From: JAQUBU01 sp036677685
GTDB lineage: Bacteria > Bacillota > Syntrophomonadia > Syntrophomonadales > Syntrophomonadaceae
Assembly (NCBI GenBank): GCA_036677685.1
Contig: JAVBWA010000017.1
Coordinates: 1-50,491 of the forward strand
Reading direction: 5' to 3'
Length of the DNA: 50,491 bases
The notes beneath the pieces are model-generated. The model was not told where the DNA came from and searched no databases. It saw only the letters and a program-made list of their open reading frames with translations. The position numbers were made by a program, and so were the translations under genes. This document shows, one piece after another, positions 27,242 through 35,692 of the stretch. Numbering within the stretch: position 1 is the first letter of the stretch; every line of letters starts with the position of its first letter.

Positions 27242-28738
27242 CTATTCCGGGAGCCATACCGTGAAAGTCGTACCCTGCCCTTCCTGACTTTCTACTTTAA
27301 TGCTGCCGCCATGTGCTTCAACAATGGATTTGCTAATCGCCAGGCCCAAACCGGAACCGCCATATCTACGGGCTCGGGATGAATCACTTCGATAAAAACG
27401 GTCGAATATGTGGGGGATATGATCGGCACTAACTCCCACGCCATTATCTTTAATGGCTAACCGCACTCCGGATTCCACCTTGCCAAGCGACAATTGGATC
27501 TTGCCCTGCTGAGGGTCGGTATACTGCACCGCATTTTGAAAGAGGTTTAAGATTACTTGTTTGATTTGATCTCGGTCATATTGGCATTTTACATTCGGTT
27601 CAACAGCCAATCCAAGCTCGCGCTGGCCGGCCAGAATGTGAAGCTGGGCTTCCATGTCGTGAATAACTTCGCTTAGGTCGCCTTCCTTAAGCTCAATATT
27701 GGGAGTCTGGTCAAGTTTGCTTAGAAGCAGTAAATCGTGAACCAGTTTATTAAGACGCTGCGATTCACTGTGCATGCTCCTCAAAGCCTTTTCAAGCTGC
27801 TCCGGTTGACTGGCCGCCCCGCGCAAAAGCACCTCCACAAATCCCTGAATCGAAGTTAACGGAGTTCGCAGTTCATGCGAAGCATCCGCAATAAAACGTC
27901 GCATCTGCTCTTTGGTTTCCTGTTCGGCGGCAAAAGATTTTTCCAGACGTTCCAGCATTCCATTGAAGGATTCCGCCAGCCGGTCTATTTCGATTTGGCC
28001 TTGACTGCTGGGAAAACGGCTGTCAAGATTACCGGCATCGATTTGTTCGGCAGTGCTCACCATATTGGATAAGGGGTCAAGAGTTTTCCGGAGCACCGGC
28101 AGAAAACCCAGCAGGCCCATTAACAAGGCAATAAACGATAAGAAAATAAAGGTAAGCAGTTGACGCAAAAGCAACTCTTTGAGCGGAGCAGTCAAGGTGC
28201 TTATTTGAATAATTCCCATAACTTTATGTTCACTGTGGGAAATTATTGGCTGCATCACGACTAAATGCTCCATTCCCTCAATGTTTACAATCAAATAGCG
28301 GGGTCCGCGCTGTTTGGATTTGCTTGTCTCATCCCATTGCGGCGGTTTCTCTTCCGAAATGTTAAGATATTTCTGCAATTCCCGGGCGTCTAAGCGCGGG
28401 GGAACAATATCATCGCGGCCTTCCGATAAAATGGAGTAATTACCTTTCGTATCAATAAAGGCTACAGCCGCTTCAGGAATAAAAAAGCGGGGTTTTTTGG
28501 CAAAACTATCTGATTTCTCAACAGTCTGCCTAAAAATTTCGGGGGAAGCTGAAATGATCTGGCTTTCCAGGCTAACCGCCTTATTGTGGTAGATTACATC
28601 CTTCATAAAAACATATTGCAGAATTCCGATTAGAGCCAGCAAAGCCGCCATCACCAGCAGCGACCGGGACAGCAACTGGATGCGCAGTGATTTTTCGGTG
28701 AACAGGGTTTTAAAATTTATGCTTTGCTTTTCATTCAT
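27242..28738 (-). CDS. Sensor histidine kinase, BaeS/PhoR-like
   Basis: About 498 residues from the ATG at 28738, which overlaps the regulator stop by 8 nt (a TTG three codons earlier is possible). Two membrane helices (about 25-45 and 190-215) flank an extracytoplasmic sensor domain of about 145 residues, followed by HAMP (about 215-270), HisKA with ADASHELRTPLTSIQG, and HATPase (N box QNAVQYTD, DNGVGVSADHI, GGSGLGLAISKSIV). It forms a classical pair with the OmpR-type regulator just upstream in the operon. The signal is unknown. The operon diverges from the helical-repeat protein gene at 29747. Confidence 0.93.
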   Translation of the reverse strand: MNEKQSINFKTLFTEKSLRIQLLSRSLLVMAALLALIGILQYVFMKDVIYHNKAVSLESQIISASPEIFRQTVEKSDSFAKKPRFFIPEAAVAFIDTKGNYSILSEGRDDIVPPRLDARELQKYLNISEEKPPQWDETSKSKQRGPRYLIVNIEGMEHLVVMQPIISHSEHKVMGIIQISTLTAPLKELLLRQLLTFIFLSFIALLMGLLGFLPVLRKTLDPLSNMVSTAEQIDAGNLDSRFPSSQGQIEIDRLAESFNGMLERLEKSFAAEQETKEQMRRFIADASHELRTPLTSIQGFVEVLLRGAASQPEQLEKALRSMHSESQRLNKLVHDLLLLSKLDQTPNIELKEGDLSEVIHDMEAQLHILAGQRELGLAVEPNVKCQYDRDQIKQVILNLFQNAVQYTDPQQGKIQLSLGKVESGVRLAIKDNGVGVSADHIPHIFDRFYRSDSSRARRYGGSGLGLAISKSIVEAHGGSIKVESQEGQGTTFTVWLPE

Positions 28739-29417
28739 AAAGATCAACCCGATATCCGGCTCCCCGTATGGTGCGTATCAATTGATGCTCTTTATCATTC
28801 AATTTATCCCGTAAAGAGCGAATATAGACTTCCACAATATTTTGCTCCCCGCCAAAATCATAACCCCATACTTTGTCCAAAATTGTGGTTTTGCTTAAAA
28901 CCAAGCCCTGATTAAGCACAAGGTACTTAAGCAGTTCATATTCGGTTGGCGACAACTCTAACACTTGATTTTTAAATTTTATTTCTTTGCGGCGGTCATC
29001 GATTTTAAATGGCCCGATTAATACCTCCCCAAAAAGGTTGGGAAACTGGTTGCGCAGGCGGGCATAGATCCTTGCCAGCAGTTCTTCAAAACTGAATGGT
29101 TTGACCATGTAATCATCAGCCCCCAGGTTAAGGCCCTTCACCCGGTCATCTACTTCATCCCGGGCCGTCAACATGATTACCGCTACATTTTCGCTTTTCT
29201 TAAGCATTCGGCAAACTTCAAAGCCATCCATGCCTGGCATCATAACATCCAATATAACCACCTGGGGCTGGAATTGCTTTAAATGGGCAAGAGCAGCGAT
29301 ACCATCCCCGGCGCACTGGACTTCAAAGCCTTCATTTTGCAAGCCAAGCTCCAAGAACTGCAGGATGTTAGGTTCATCGTCAACCACCAATATCTTTATA
29401 CCTTTTATGGCATGCAT
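28731..29417 (-). CDS. OmpR-family response regulator
   Basis: 228 residues. Receiver residues 8-120 with D13/D14, phosphoacceptor D57 (VILDVMMPGMDG), MLTARDE switch and YMVKPFS lysine. Winged helix at about 130-226 (LSPTEYELLKYLVLNQG, YIRSLRDKLND, RTIRGAGYRVD). The ribosome site AAGGTGGTGG precedes the ATG. It is followed by its kinase with an 8-nt overlap. A hairpin GGGGTGA(N5)TCACCCC at 29603-29621 in the divergent promoter region could be an operator or a terminator-like stem. Confidence 0.94.
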   Translation of the reverse strand: MHAIKGIKILVVDDEPNILQFLELGLQNEGFEVQCAGDGIAALAHLKQFQPQVVILDVMMPGMDGFEVCRMLKKSENVAVIMLTARDEVDDRVKGLNLGADDYMVKPFSFEELLARIYARLRNQFPNLFGEVLIGPFKIDDRRKEIKFKNQVLELSPTEYELLKYLVLNQGLVLSKTTILDKVWGYDFGGEQNIVEVYIRSLRDKLNDKEHQLIRTIRGAGYRVDLYE

Positions 29418-29746
29418 ATGGCCACCACCTTCAGACTCTTCCTATTAGTTAAATTATCGTGTTTATAACTGAAAACACCCTGAATAAATGCTGAAAAATC
29501 GCCCAACTAATTCCATAAATCCGGGCAACAATTAACGGGCTCTATATTAAACAGATATATCATCCATAAGATAACAATTTTCAGATATAAATAGCAATCA
29601 TCGGGGTGAAACATTCACCCCTATTTTCTTACTTATTTTCGCCACATTTCCGACATAAATCTTATATATTGTTATTTATGGAAAAATATAATTATTTAAT
29701 GTCCAAGCTTCGATAATAAACCTATAAATTATAAGGAGTGATGCCA
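29418..29746. promoter_or_regulatory. Divergent promoter region with a G+C hairpin
   Basis: The 330-nt divergent region between the OmpR regulator and the helical-repeat gene contains one G+C-rich inverted repeat, GGGGTGA (29603-29609) and TCACCCC (29615-29621), followed by a T-rich run. It may terminate short transcripts or act as an operator. Otherwise the sequence is A+T-rich and holds no gene. Confidence 0.35.
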
Positions 29747-30358
29747 ATGAATGTAAGCCTGAACCCCAGTATCTTATCGTACTTTCTCCAAAACAACAGC
29801 ACGAACAGCTCTTTAACCAAAAGTACAGAGAGCAGTAGTTCTGTAAGCTCCTGGTTCAATGGCACAGACACGGTGCAAATAAGCCAGGCTGCCCTCAATG
29901 CCCTGTTATCCGCTGAAGAAAACAGCAGCTCTTCAGAGAATGATTCCTCTTCCACGTATGATATGGCGCAGATAATCCAGGACAAACTCGATGCCCTGGT
30001 AAGTGACGGCACCATCAGCGAGGAGCAGGAGGACGCAATTCAAACTTCCTTGGAGTCGGTAATCCAGGAGGCTGCACCGCCACCGCCACCTTCTGAAGGT
30101 GATTTTGAAGAAATGCTCAGCAGCAAACTGGATGAACTGGTTAAGGCCGGAACCATTACTGAGGAGCAGAAAGATGTCGTATTGGATGCCTTGAAACCTC
30201 CAAGCAGGAATGCTCAGGACACACCTCCGCCCCCACCTAAGGATGGCGGTTTTGAAGAGTTGCTGACCAGCAAACTGGATGAACTGGTTAAGGCCGGAAC
30301 TATTACCGAGGAGCAAAAATCCTCCATATTTGAGGCTTTAAAACCATCATCAAAATAA
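29747..30358 (+). CDS. Helical-hairpin repeat protein of unknown function
   Basis: 203 residues from the ATG at 29747, 8 nt after AAGGAG. The N terminus (SLNPSILSYFLQ, then a Ser/Asn-rich stretch and DTVQISQAALNALL) has no signal peptide. Three repeats follow, each K-L-D-x-L-V-x-x-G-T-I-(T/S)-E-E-Q near residues 85, 125 and 175, separated by Pro-rich linkers (PPPPP). The last two repeats are nearly identical in DNA and 147 bp apart. The same repeat occurs twice in the exported protein at 31386-32231. The pattern recalls short helical hairpins such as SHOCT-like domains; the role is unknown. Confidence 0.75.
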   Translation: MNVSLNPSILSYFLQNNSTNSSLTKSTESSSSVSSWFNGTDTVQISQAALNALLSAEENSSSSENDSSSTYDMAQIIQDKLDALVSDGTISEEQEDAIQTSLESVIQEAAPPPPPSEGDFEEMLSSKLDELVKAGTITEEQKDVVLDALKPPSRNAQDTPPPPPKDGGFEELLTSKLDELVKAGTITEEQKSSIFEALKPSSK

Positions 30359-30366
30359 AGCGATTG

Positions 30367-30398
30367 AGGAGACTGTTAACTCCGGTTAACAGTCTCCT
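30367..30398 (+). terminator. Terminator of the helical-repeat gene
   Basis: AGGAGACTGTTAAC (30367-30380) pairs perfectly with 30385-30398; the tail (CTGCTTGT) is only moderately T-rich. Confidence 0.65.
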
Positions 30399-30412
30399 CT
30401 GCTTGTCAATAA

Positions 30413-30520
30413 AGCAGTTTCAACACACCGCTGCAACTAGGCGGGTAATTATAACTGCCTGCTTAGTTAATTAGGCCCACCGCTTAAAGGAGCGAGGGAC
30501 ATCTTTTCACCTCGTTATAT
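30413..30520 (+). repeat. Dispersed intergenic repeat, copy C
   Basis: Begins GCAGTTTCAACACACCGCTGC and ends CACCTCGTTATAT. The first internal hairpin is altered on both arms (GGCGGGTAATT ... ACTGCC) and the second reads CCGCTTAAAGGAGCGAGGG. It lies between convergent genes and overlaps neither. Confidence 0.75.
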
Positions 30521-30550
30521 CGGCAGCCCGAAAAAAGCAAGGCAATCAAA

Positions 30551-30596
30551 AAGCCCGCAAATGAGACGCACCTATGTACGTTGATTGAACGGGCTT
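30551..30596 (-). terminator. Bidirectional-type terminator
   Basis: AAGCCCG (30551-30557) pairs with CGGGCTT (30590-30596), with further pairing inside the loop. On the minus strand a TTTTTG run follows, serving the lipoprotein gene that ends at 30710; on the plus strand the tail is CTTTAATAA. Confidence 0.6.
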
Positions 30597-30709
30597 CTTT
30601 AATAACACAGATATTCCTTTTTTTGTTCGGACCGATGGTATGCACTTAAATGCCACCTATTTTTGTTTATACTGTTCATAATCAGGCGGAGATCCGCTAT
30701 ATCACCCGG

Positions 30710-31339
30710 TTATTGAGCCTGCATTACTCTCACAAGTTCTATTTCATCGGATTTATCCTTAAAGAATACTTCTATCATATCCCCGGTTTTTATCTTGTCT
30801 ATAGTGATTTCCTGGCTTTCACCGCGCCCGCCGGTTACGATTTTGGCGCTGTCCGGCACGGTTATGGTTTTGGTTTCACCGGTCAGTTCGGGGGAGGCAC
30901 TTGTTCCAGAGGGAGGCCCTGCCGGTTTTTCTCCCTGTGCCGGGGGCTGAGTCTGTGAATCTTGCTGGCCCTGCGCCGGAGGCTGCGGCTGGGGATTTTC
31001 ACCCTGGGGGTCACCGACTTTCCTCTGCGGCTTCTGAGCTACTGCAAGAGTTATTTTATTTTCATTTATGTTTTGTACCTGCCCAAAAAGGTTGGAACTT
31101 TTAATTTGATTCCCGGATTTGTCACTGGCATCCGATTTGGCTTGTGTCCCGTCTGGGGTCTCGGCTTTAGCGGTATCCTGGGCATTCCCATTCCCGTTGT
31201 TCTTACCATCATCTTTGTTCTGGGAGGTCTGCACATCATCTTTATTAGATGCGGTTTCGGTGTTTGAACTATTGCATCCCGCCAGGGATAGCAGCAGTAA
31301 TAGGCAAAGAATCAGGCTAATAAAACTACGCTTTTTCAA
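30710..31339 (-). CDS. Lipoprotein with Pro/Gln-rich linker
   Basis: 209 residues from a TTG at 31339 that follows AAGGAGAGG; upstream in-frame codons overlap the previous gene and lack a ribosome site. Signal with lipobox LAGC, C22 lipidated. Residues about 25-90 are low-complexity Asn/Lys/Asp/Ser. About 85-110 contain a beta-like segment (GQVQNINENKITLAVAQ), then a Pro/Gln-rich stretch, and a C-terminal beta segment (ETKTITVPDSAKI, IKTGDMIEVFFKD). The split beta parts look like one small OB- or DUF5666-like barrel interrupted by the linker. Function unknown. It follows the copper-amine-oxidase-N protein gene by 46 nt and is probably in the same operon. Confidence 0.75.
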   Translation of the reverse strand: MKKRSFISLILCLLLLLSLAGCNSSNTETASNKDDVQTSQNKDDGKNNGNGNAQDTAKAETPDGTQAKSDASDKSGNQIKSSNLFGQVQNINENKITLAVAQKPQRKVGDPQGENPQPQPPAQGQQDSQTQPPAQGEKPAGPPSGTSASPELTGETKTITVPDSAKIVTGGRGESQEITIDKIKTGDMIEVFFKDKSDEIELVRVMQAQ

Positions 31340-31385
31340 AAATATCCTCTCCTTATTAGTTGGATTATTGATGCCAGTAATCCAA

Positions 31386-32231
31386 TTAGTTAATAATGAT
31401 ACTCTTACTTGAAGCATCCCATTCAACACTATGACCCAAGTTCTCTGTTACAAACCGCACCGGCAACATAACTCTGCCGGTTTTAGCTATAAAAGGCTTA
31501 ACCTCTAGTTTCTTATCAACACCATTGACCGTTGCTGAGGAGTTCCCCATCTGCAGAACTACTTTTGCATTGTCCAAACTAATAGTAGTTGTTTGACTGC
31601 TGTTATCCCATTCTACTGTTCCGCCAAGACCCTCGATAACAGCTCTGACCGGAACAAATGTACTGTCATTTACGATAAGTGGTGTTGTATCATAACCCGG
31701 ATCAAGATCCTTTTCAACACCTTTTACAGTCATTTTGCTGCTGCCAACTTTTAGCACTATGTTGCCGGAAATACTCTCGGTTGATTTGGTATTTGCTGAA
31801 TCTGTTTTCCCGGGTGCTCCATCGCCTGATGGATTTGCAGGTCCTCCTGCCGGGGGTTTAATTGCAGCCAGGATACTGTCGAGCTGGACTTGGGTAATAA
31901 TACCGGAATTTACCAGACTTTTCAGCTTGGTATTCATGTCCTCTGATAGACCCTGTTTTGGTTCGGTAGGTTTTATTGCGTTTGCATCAGGTTTAACTGC
32001 GTTTGCATCAGGTTTTGGAGCATTTTCGTCGGGTTTCAGAGCCTCCAGAACTGCTTGTTCTTGTTCCTGGGTTATGGTTCCGGATGTTACCAGAGCATCC
32101 AATTGTCCGTTAAGCTGGGATGCGCCTCTGCCTTTATCGGGTTGGGAAGTTGTATCGGCTGCAATGGCCGTCCCGGCAATCATCAAGGTAAACACAATAA
32201 TCGACAAAATTAAATAGCGTATTTTCAACAA
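31386..32231 (-). CDS. Exported protein with copper amine oxidase N-type domain
   Basis: 281 residues, start TTG behind AAAGGATGATGA. Signal peptide residues 1-25 (AIA cleavage). Two helical-hairpin repeats (QLDALVTSGTITQEQ at about 45; KLKSLVNSGIITQVQ at about 105) flank a linker of repeated KPDANA units. The C terminus (about 155-281) is the copper amine oxidase N-terminal-like fold common in Firmicute surface proteins (PLIVNDSTFVPVRAVIEGLG, RVMLPVRFVTENLGHSVEWD), in two stabilin-like halves. It binds no copper by itself and is usually an envelope-attachment or substrate-binding module. The shared repeat ties it to the protein at 29747-30358. Confidence 0.85.
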   Translation of the reverse strand: MLKIRYLILSIIVFTLMIAGTAIAADTTSQPDKGRGASQLNGQLDALVTSGTITQEQEQAVLEALKPDENAPKPDANAVKPDANAIKPTEPKQGLSEDMNTKLKSLVNSGIITQVQLDSILAAIKPPAGGPANPSGDGAPGKTDSANTKSTESISGNIVLKVGSSKMTVKGVEKDLDPGYDTTPLIVNDSTFVPVRAVIEGLGGTVEWDNSSQTTTISLDNAKVVLQMGNSSATVNGVDKKLEVKPFIAKTGRVMLPVRFVTENLGHSVEWDASSKSIIIN

Positions 32232-32469
32232 TCATCATCCTTTCAAAAAGTAATCGTTTTCTTAAAAAAAATAATAAAAAAGCTTCCCTCCTTCCGGTGA
32301 ATCAATAGGTCTAATATTTTTGTTCTACACTTAATTGGATTGATTTTTATGCAGGGATTATTTAATCGAAATGCAGACAAAAGGAATATTTCCAAGCCAT
32401 GCAAGATATAGTGTAAGATAGGATAAACAGTAGTGTGAGTTAATCCCCTTCATGCTTCACTTCTCAAAA
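32232..32469. other. Intergenic gap between efflux regulator and surface protein
   Basis: A+T-rich, with no gene. It must hold the promoter for the minus-strand 31386-32231 gene; no clear -35/-10 was placed, and no terminator is obvious after the regulator gene that ends at 32470. Confidence 0.4.
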
Positions 32470-33144
32470 CTACTCCTCAAAGCGATATCCGTAACCCCAG
32501 ATGGTTTTGATATTATTTGTGGAGTTGCTTTCGGCCAATTTTTTGCGCAGCCGTTTCACCAGATCGTCAACCGCCCGGCTGCTCCCCACATAATCGCAGC
32601 CCCATACCCGGTCCAGCAGTTCCTGTCGGTTAAAAGCCCGCTGCGGCTGCCGGGCTAACAAAAGCAGAAATTCATATTCCATCGGCGTTAACCCGATTTC
32701 CTGCCCATCCACCGTAGCATGGCGGTAGTTGGGGTTAATTCTGAGATTGCCAATTTCCACCGGTTCTTCTTCGATTATTGGCTGGGTGGAGGATCTTAAT
32801 ATGGATCGTACCAGGGATATCAGTTCTCGGGGGCTGAACGGTTTGTTAAGATAATTTTCAGGGCTTAATTCCAAACCAGGGATACGCTTTATTTCTTCAC
32901 CTTGTTCGGATATGACAATAATCGGCAGACCGCTGCGATTCTTAATATTCAGGTAAAACTCCAGGCTTTCTTCAACTGGCAAGGCCATATCCAGAATAAA
33001 CATATCCGGAAAACCGGACTGCAACCTTTCCAGGACTTCTCCCACCCCGGCAAAGGTTTCAACCTTGAATTGTTCCCGGGTCAGGTATTCCTTTATGGTC
33101 TTGCGGCTATTAACCTCGCCGTCTATCGCAAAAACTGTACTCAA
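32470..33144 (-). CDS. Orphan OmpR-family response regulator
   Basis: About 224 residues from a TTG at 33144 eight bases after GTGGAG; a GTG at 33153 is an alternative. With numbering from 33153, phosphoacceptor D55 lies in FILDMALP, the pocket is D11-G12-E13 (one acid replaced by Gly), the switch is Ser in VISEQGEE, and Lys is in YLNKPFS. The winged helix spans about 130-225 (LTPMEYEFLLLLARQP, VDDLVKRLRKKLAES, KTIWGYGYRFEE). No kinase is adjacent. It follows the efflux operon in the same direction with a 45-nt gap and probably regulates it or is cotranscribed with it. The kinase at 27242 or another elsewhere could be its partner. Confidence 0.88.
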   Translation of the reverse strand: MSTVFAIDGEVNSRKTIKEYLTREQFKVETFAGVGEVLERLQSGFPDMFILDMALPVEESLEFYLNIKNRSGLPIIVISEQGEEIKRIPGLELSPENYLNKPFSPRELISLVRSILRSSTQPIIEEEPVEIGNLRINPNYRHATVDGQEIGLTPMEYEFLLLLARQPQRAFNRQELLDRVWGCDYVGSSRAVDDLVKRLRKKLAESNSTNNIKTIWGYGYRFEE

Positions 33145-33188
33145 GCTTACCACTCCACAATCTGTAATGTTAAAATTTAGAGTTCTAA

Positions 33189-34310
33189 TTAATTTACCCA
33201 GGGTTTCTCAAAGGATATTTCCGCAAGTTCATGCTCATAAGCCGTGGATTTCAAGGTTTGCTGCAGATTGGCCAAATCCGCTTCCGCTTTTAAGACATCA
33301 CCTTTATTGGCGGTTCCCATTTCATACTTCAATTTGGCGGTGTTTAAAGTTTCTTCGGCGGCTGCGATATCCTGTGTTGTGCTCTGGTACTGTTGTTCCA
33401 AATTAAATATATTGTTATAAGCTGAAATTACGTTATCTCGAGCCTGTTCTTTGGTATTGGATTCGCTTAATATTGCTTTATCAACAGCCAGCTTTTTGAT
33501 TTCATATGAATCGCCCCCACTATTCCACGTATAAAGGTTGGCGGCCTGTTGCGCTTGTTCGACTTGCTTGCCGGCCAGCCAGACATCCGGATTAACATCC
33601 ATACTCCGCAATACTTCCAAATCCAGGTCGTCAAATTCATAAGCCGAAAATTGCGGATCATCCTGCAAGACCGGGCGTTCTTTGGCATCCAACCCCAGCA
33701 GGGTGTTTAAACTCCGGTAGCTGTCCTCCAGGTTATTTTTACTCTTGGCCAGAGCCAGTTCCTTGGCGGTATAATTTCTTTCCGCAGTGTTTTTACTGAT
33801 TAGACTTTCCTTTTTAACCTGATAGCCTACCCGAGCCGCCAGCCGCTGAAAATCCGCATATTTTAAGGCCTTTTCGGCTACTTTGACTTTTTCCTGGGCT
33901 GTAAGTAAATTTGTATACTTTTGAAAGACATCTTTGGCTAAAGAATCAATCGATGTCTCTTTTTCTTTCCTGGTCGTTTGTAGACTAATATTGCTTTGAA
34001 CTGCTTTTAGGTATGTTGAACTTGCCTCCGAGTTGCTCCCGTCAGCAGGTATAAATTTCACGTTGTCTGATGCTGATTCGTTGTTTAACTCACTTTGTTC
34101 GATGCTATAATCGGCCATCTTTATGCTATTGCTATGCGCCAGGGCTCTTTTTTGAGCGTCTTCAATAGTTAGCACCAGATCCGAGGATGTAGCTGAACTG
34201 CCGGTATCTGCAGTCTCCGCTGCCGAAACCGGAGGAGTCTGGCCAAGTAAGATAAAGCAGATAATCAGAGTAAAGACTTTTCTTTTAATAGCAAGCATAT
34301 TAATCACCAT
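33189..34310 (-). CDS. TolC-family outer-membrane-efflux-like protein
   Basis: 373 residues from an ATG at 34310 directly behind GAAGGAGGT. Signal peptide residues 1-30. The mature part begins with the OEP hallmark LVLTIEDAQKRALAHSNSIK and continues as long coiled-coil helices with two similar halves (KYADFQRLAARVGYQVKKE; TAKLKYEMGTANKGDVLKAE), the pattern of the TolC barrel-tunnel repeat. TolC-type proteins normally span an outer membrane, so in a Gram-positive-type genome this is unusual; Firmicute versions may act as periplasm-like or wall-spanning conduits. It is the last member of a fusion protein-ATPase-permease-TolC operon, 16 nt after the permease gene. Confidence 0.82.
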   Translation of the reverse strand: MVINMLAIKRKVFTLIICFILLGQTPPVSAAETADTGSSATSSDLVLTIEDAQKRALAHSNSIKMADYSIEQSELNNESASDNVKFIPADGSNSEASSTYLKAVQSNISLQTTRKEKETSIDSLAKDVFQKYTNLLTAQEKVKVAEKALKYADFQRLAARVGYQVKKESLISKNTAERNYTAKELALAKSKNNLEDSYRSLNTLLGLDAKERPVLQDDPQFSAYEFDDLDLEVLRSMDVNPDVWLAGKQVEQAQQAANLYTWNSGGDSYEIKKLAVDKAILSESNTKEQARDNVISAYNNIFNLEQQYQSTTQDIAAAEETLNTAKLKYEMGTANKGDVLKAEADLANLQQTLKSTAYEHELAEISFEKPWVN

Positions 34311-34326
34311 AGTACCTCCTTCAATA

Positions 34327-35535
34327 TTATTCGAATCGTAAAGCTTCAATCGGGTTGGCATTGGCGGCCTTACGTGCTGGATAGTATCCGAAAAACAATC
34401 CAATCATTATCGAAAATCCCATAGACACAGCAACCAGCCAGGGGGCGATTTTCATTTTCATATCAGCCACGGCACTTATTATCTGTGAGGTGCCCCATCC
34501 AAGCAAAACCCCTATAACTCCGCCGATAAAGCATAACAACAAGGCTTCGATTAAAAACTGGGTCAGGATAGCCCGGGTAGTGGCTCCAATAGCCATGCGA
34601 ATCCCAATTTCGCGGGTCCGTTCGGTTACGGAAACCAGCATAATATTCATTATGCCAATCCCCCCCACCAGCAGGGATACAGCAGCTATGCCCCCAAGTA
34701 AAAAGGTGAGCATTTTCGTAGTGTCTTCAACTGTTGCTAATATTTCTGCCATGTCCCGGATACGGAAATCATCATCAGCCGAATCTGCCAGGCGATGGCG
34801 CTGCCGGAGCAATGTGGTAAGGTACTCTTTCAATGGTGTCAAGGCTTCCGCACTGCTGGCCTGCACATTGATGGAACGAACGGTTGCGGAACCCAGCAAC
34901 CGCTGCTGGGCTGTGGTTAACGGAACATATATTATATCATCCTGGTCGTCGCGGCCACTGCTGCCTTTCTCCTCCAATACCCCAATTACGGTGAAGGTAA
35001 GACCGTTGATTCGAATAGCTTGCCCTAACGGATTGGATCCGTCCAAAAACAAGTTTTCCACCACCGTCTGACCAAGTACTGCCACCCGGTTAAGATTGTC
35101 AAGATCGCTTTGTTCAAAAAAGCTGCCCTGTACGGTAGGCCAATTTTTGATAGTCTGTAATTCAGGTGCGGTTCCATCCACCGTGGTTGTCCAGGTGTCA
35201 CTGTTTCTGGCTATGGTTGCACCGCTTATACTAGATTCTGCAGCTACGCATTTGACCAGAGGCAGCGATTTTATAGCTTCAACATCGCCCATGGTCAATT
35301 TGGCTGTATTGGTTCCCCTTATCGGCCCGCTGCTGCCTCCAGCCGATACAGTAAGCAGATTAGCGCCCATGCTGGAGATTCTTTCGGTGATTCCCGAGGC
35401 TGTTCCCTGGCTCAAGGCTACCATGGTGATAACTGCTCCCACCCCGATAATGACCCCCAGCATGGTAAGAAAGGAGCGCATTTTGTTAACTAAAAGGCTT
35501 CGCCAAGCCATTTGCAGAGTTGATAGTAAATCCAT
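34327..35535 (-). CDS. MacB-type ABC exporter permease
   Basis: 402 residues from the ATG at 35535 preceded by AAGGTGG; upstream in-frame codons lie inside dispersed repeat copy D and are not counted. It has one N-terminal membrane helix (about 20-45), an extracytoplasmic MacB core (about 50-265, GANLLTVSAGG, VAVLGQTVVENLF), then three FtsX-type helices (about 285-395) with ERTREIGIRMAIGAT. MacB-type pumps are mechanotransmission ABC transporters that export peptides, macrolides or lipids through a fusion protein. The ATPase is encoded separately just upstream. Confidence 0.93.
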   Translation of the reverse strand: MDLLSTLQMAWRSLLVNKMRSFLTMLGVIIGVGAVITMVALSQGTASGITERISSMGANLLTVSAGGSSGPIRGTNTAKLTMGDVEAIKSLPLVKCVAAESSISGATIARNSDTWTTTVDGTAPELQTIKNWPTVQGSFFEQSDLDNLNRVAVLGQTVVENLFLDGSNPLGQAIRINGLTFTVIGVLEEKGSSGRDDQDDIIYVPLTTAQQRLLGSATVRSINVQASSAEALTPLKEYLTTLLRQRHRLADSADDDFRIRDMAEILATVEDTTKMLTFLLGGIAAVSLLVGGIGIMNIMLVSVTERTREIGIRMAIGATTRAILTQFLIEALLLCFIGGVIGVLLGWGTSQIISAVADMKMKIAPWLVAVSMGFSIMIGLFFGYYPARKAANANPIEALRFE

Positions 35536-35559
35536 AGAATTATTCCACCTTATCCTTTT

Positions 35560-35692
35560 AAGCATCAGAAGAAACTGCGGAGCAGTTTCAACACACACCG
35601 CTGCAACGAGGCGGGGGATTAGAACCCGTCGCCTGTTTATTTATAGGAACCCGGCCGCTTAAAGAAGCGGGGGGAATATTTTTACCTCGTTA
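35560..35692 (+). repeat. Dispersed intergenic repeat, copy D (inside efflux operon)
   Basis: The best-preserved copy: CTGCGGAGCAG hairpin at 35575-35585, AACGAGG at 35605-35611 pairing with CCTCGTT at 35685-35691, hairpin one around GGCGGGGGATTAG ... GTCGCC, hairpin two CCGCTT-AAAG-AAGCGG. It fills the gap between the ATPase gene (whose TAA is at 35693-35695) and the permease gene, and the permease reading frame extends into it without a ribosome site. Confidence 0.85.

Noticed and set aside
31340..31429. Upstream extension of the lipoprotein frame
   Set aside because: It overlaps the preceding gene and would bury the signal peptide; the TTG at 31339 follows AAGGAGAGG.
35536..35598. Upstream extension of the permease frame by 21 residues
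   Set aside because: Lies inside dispersed repeat copy D, lacks a ribosome site, and the residues do not fit MacB starts; the ATG at 35535 has AAGGTGG.
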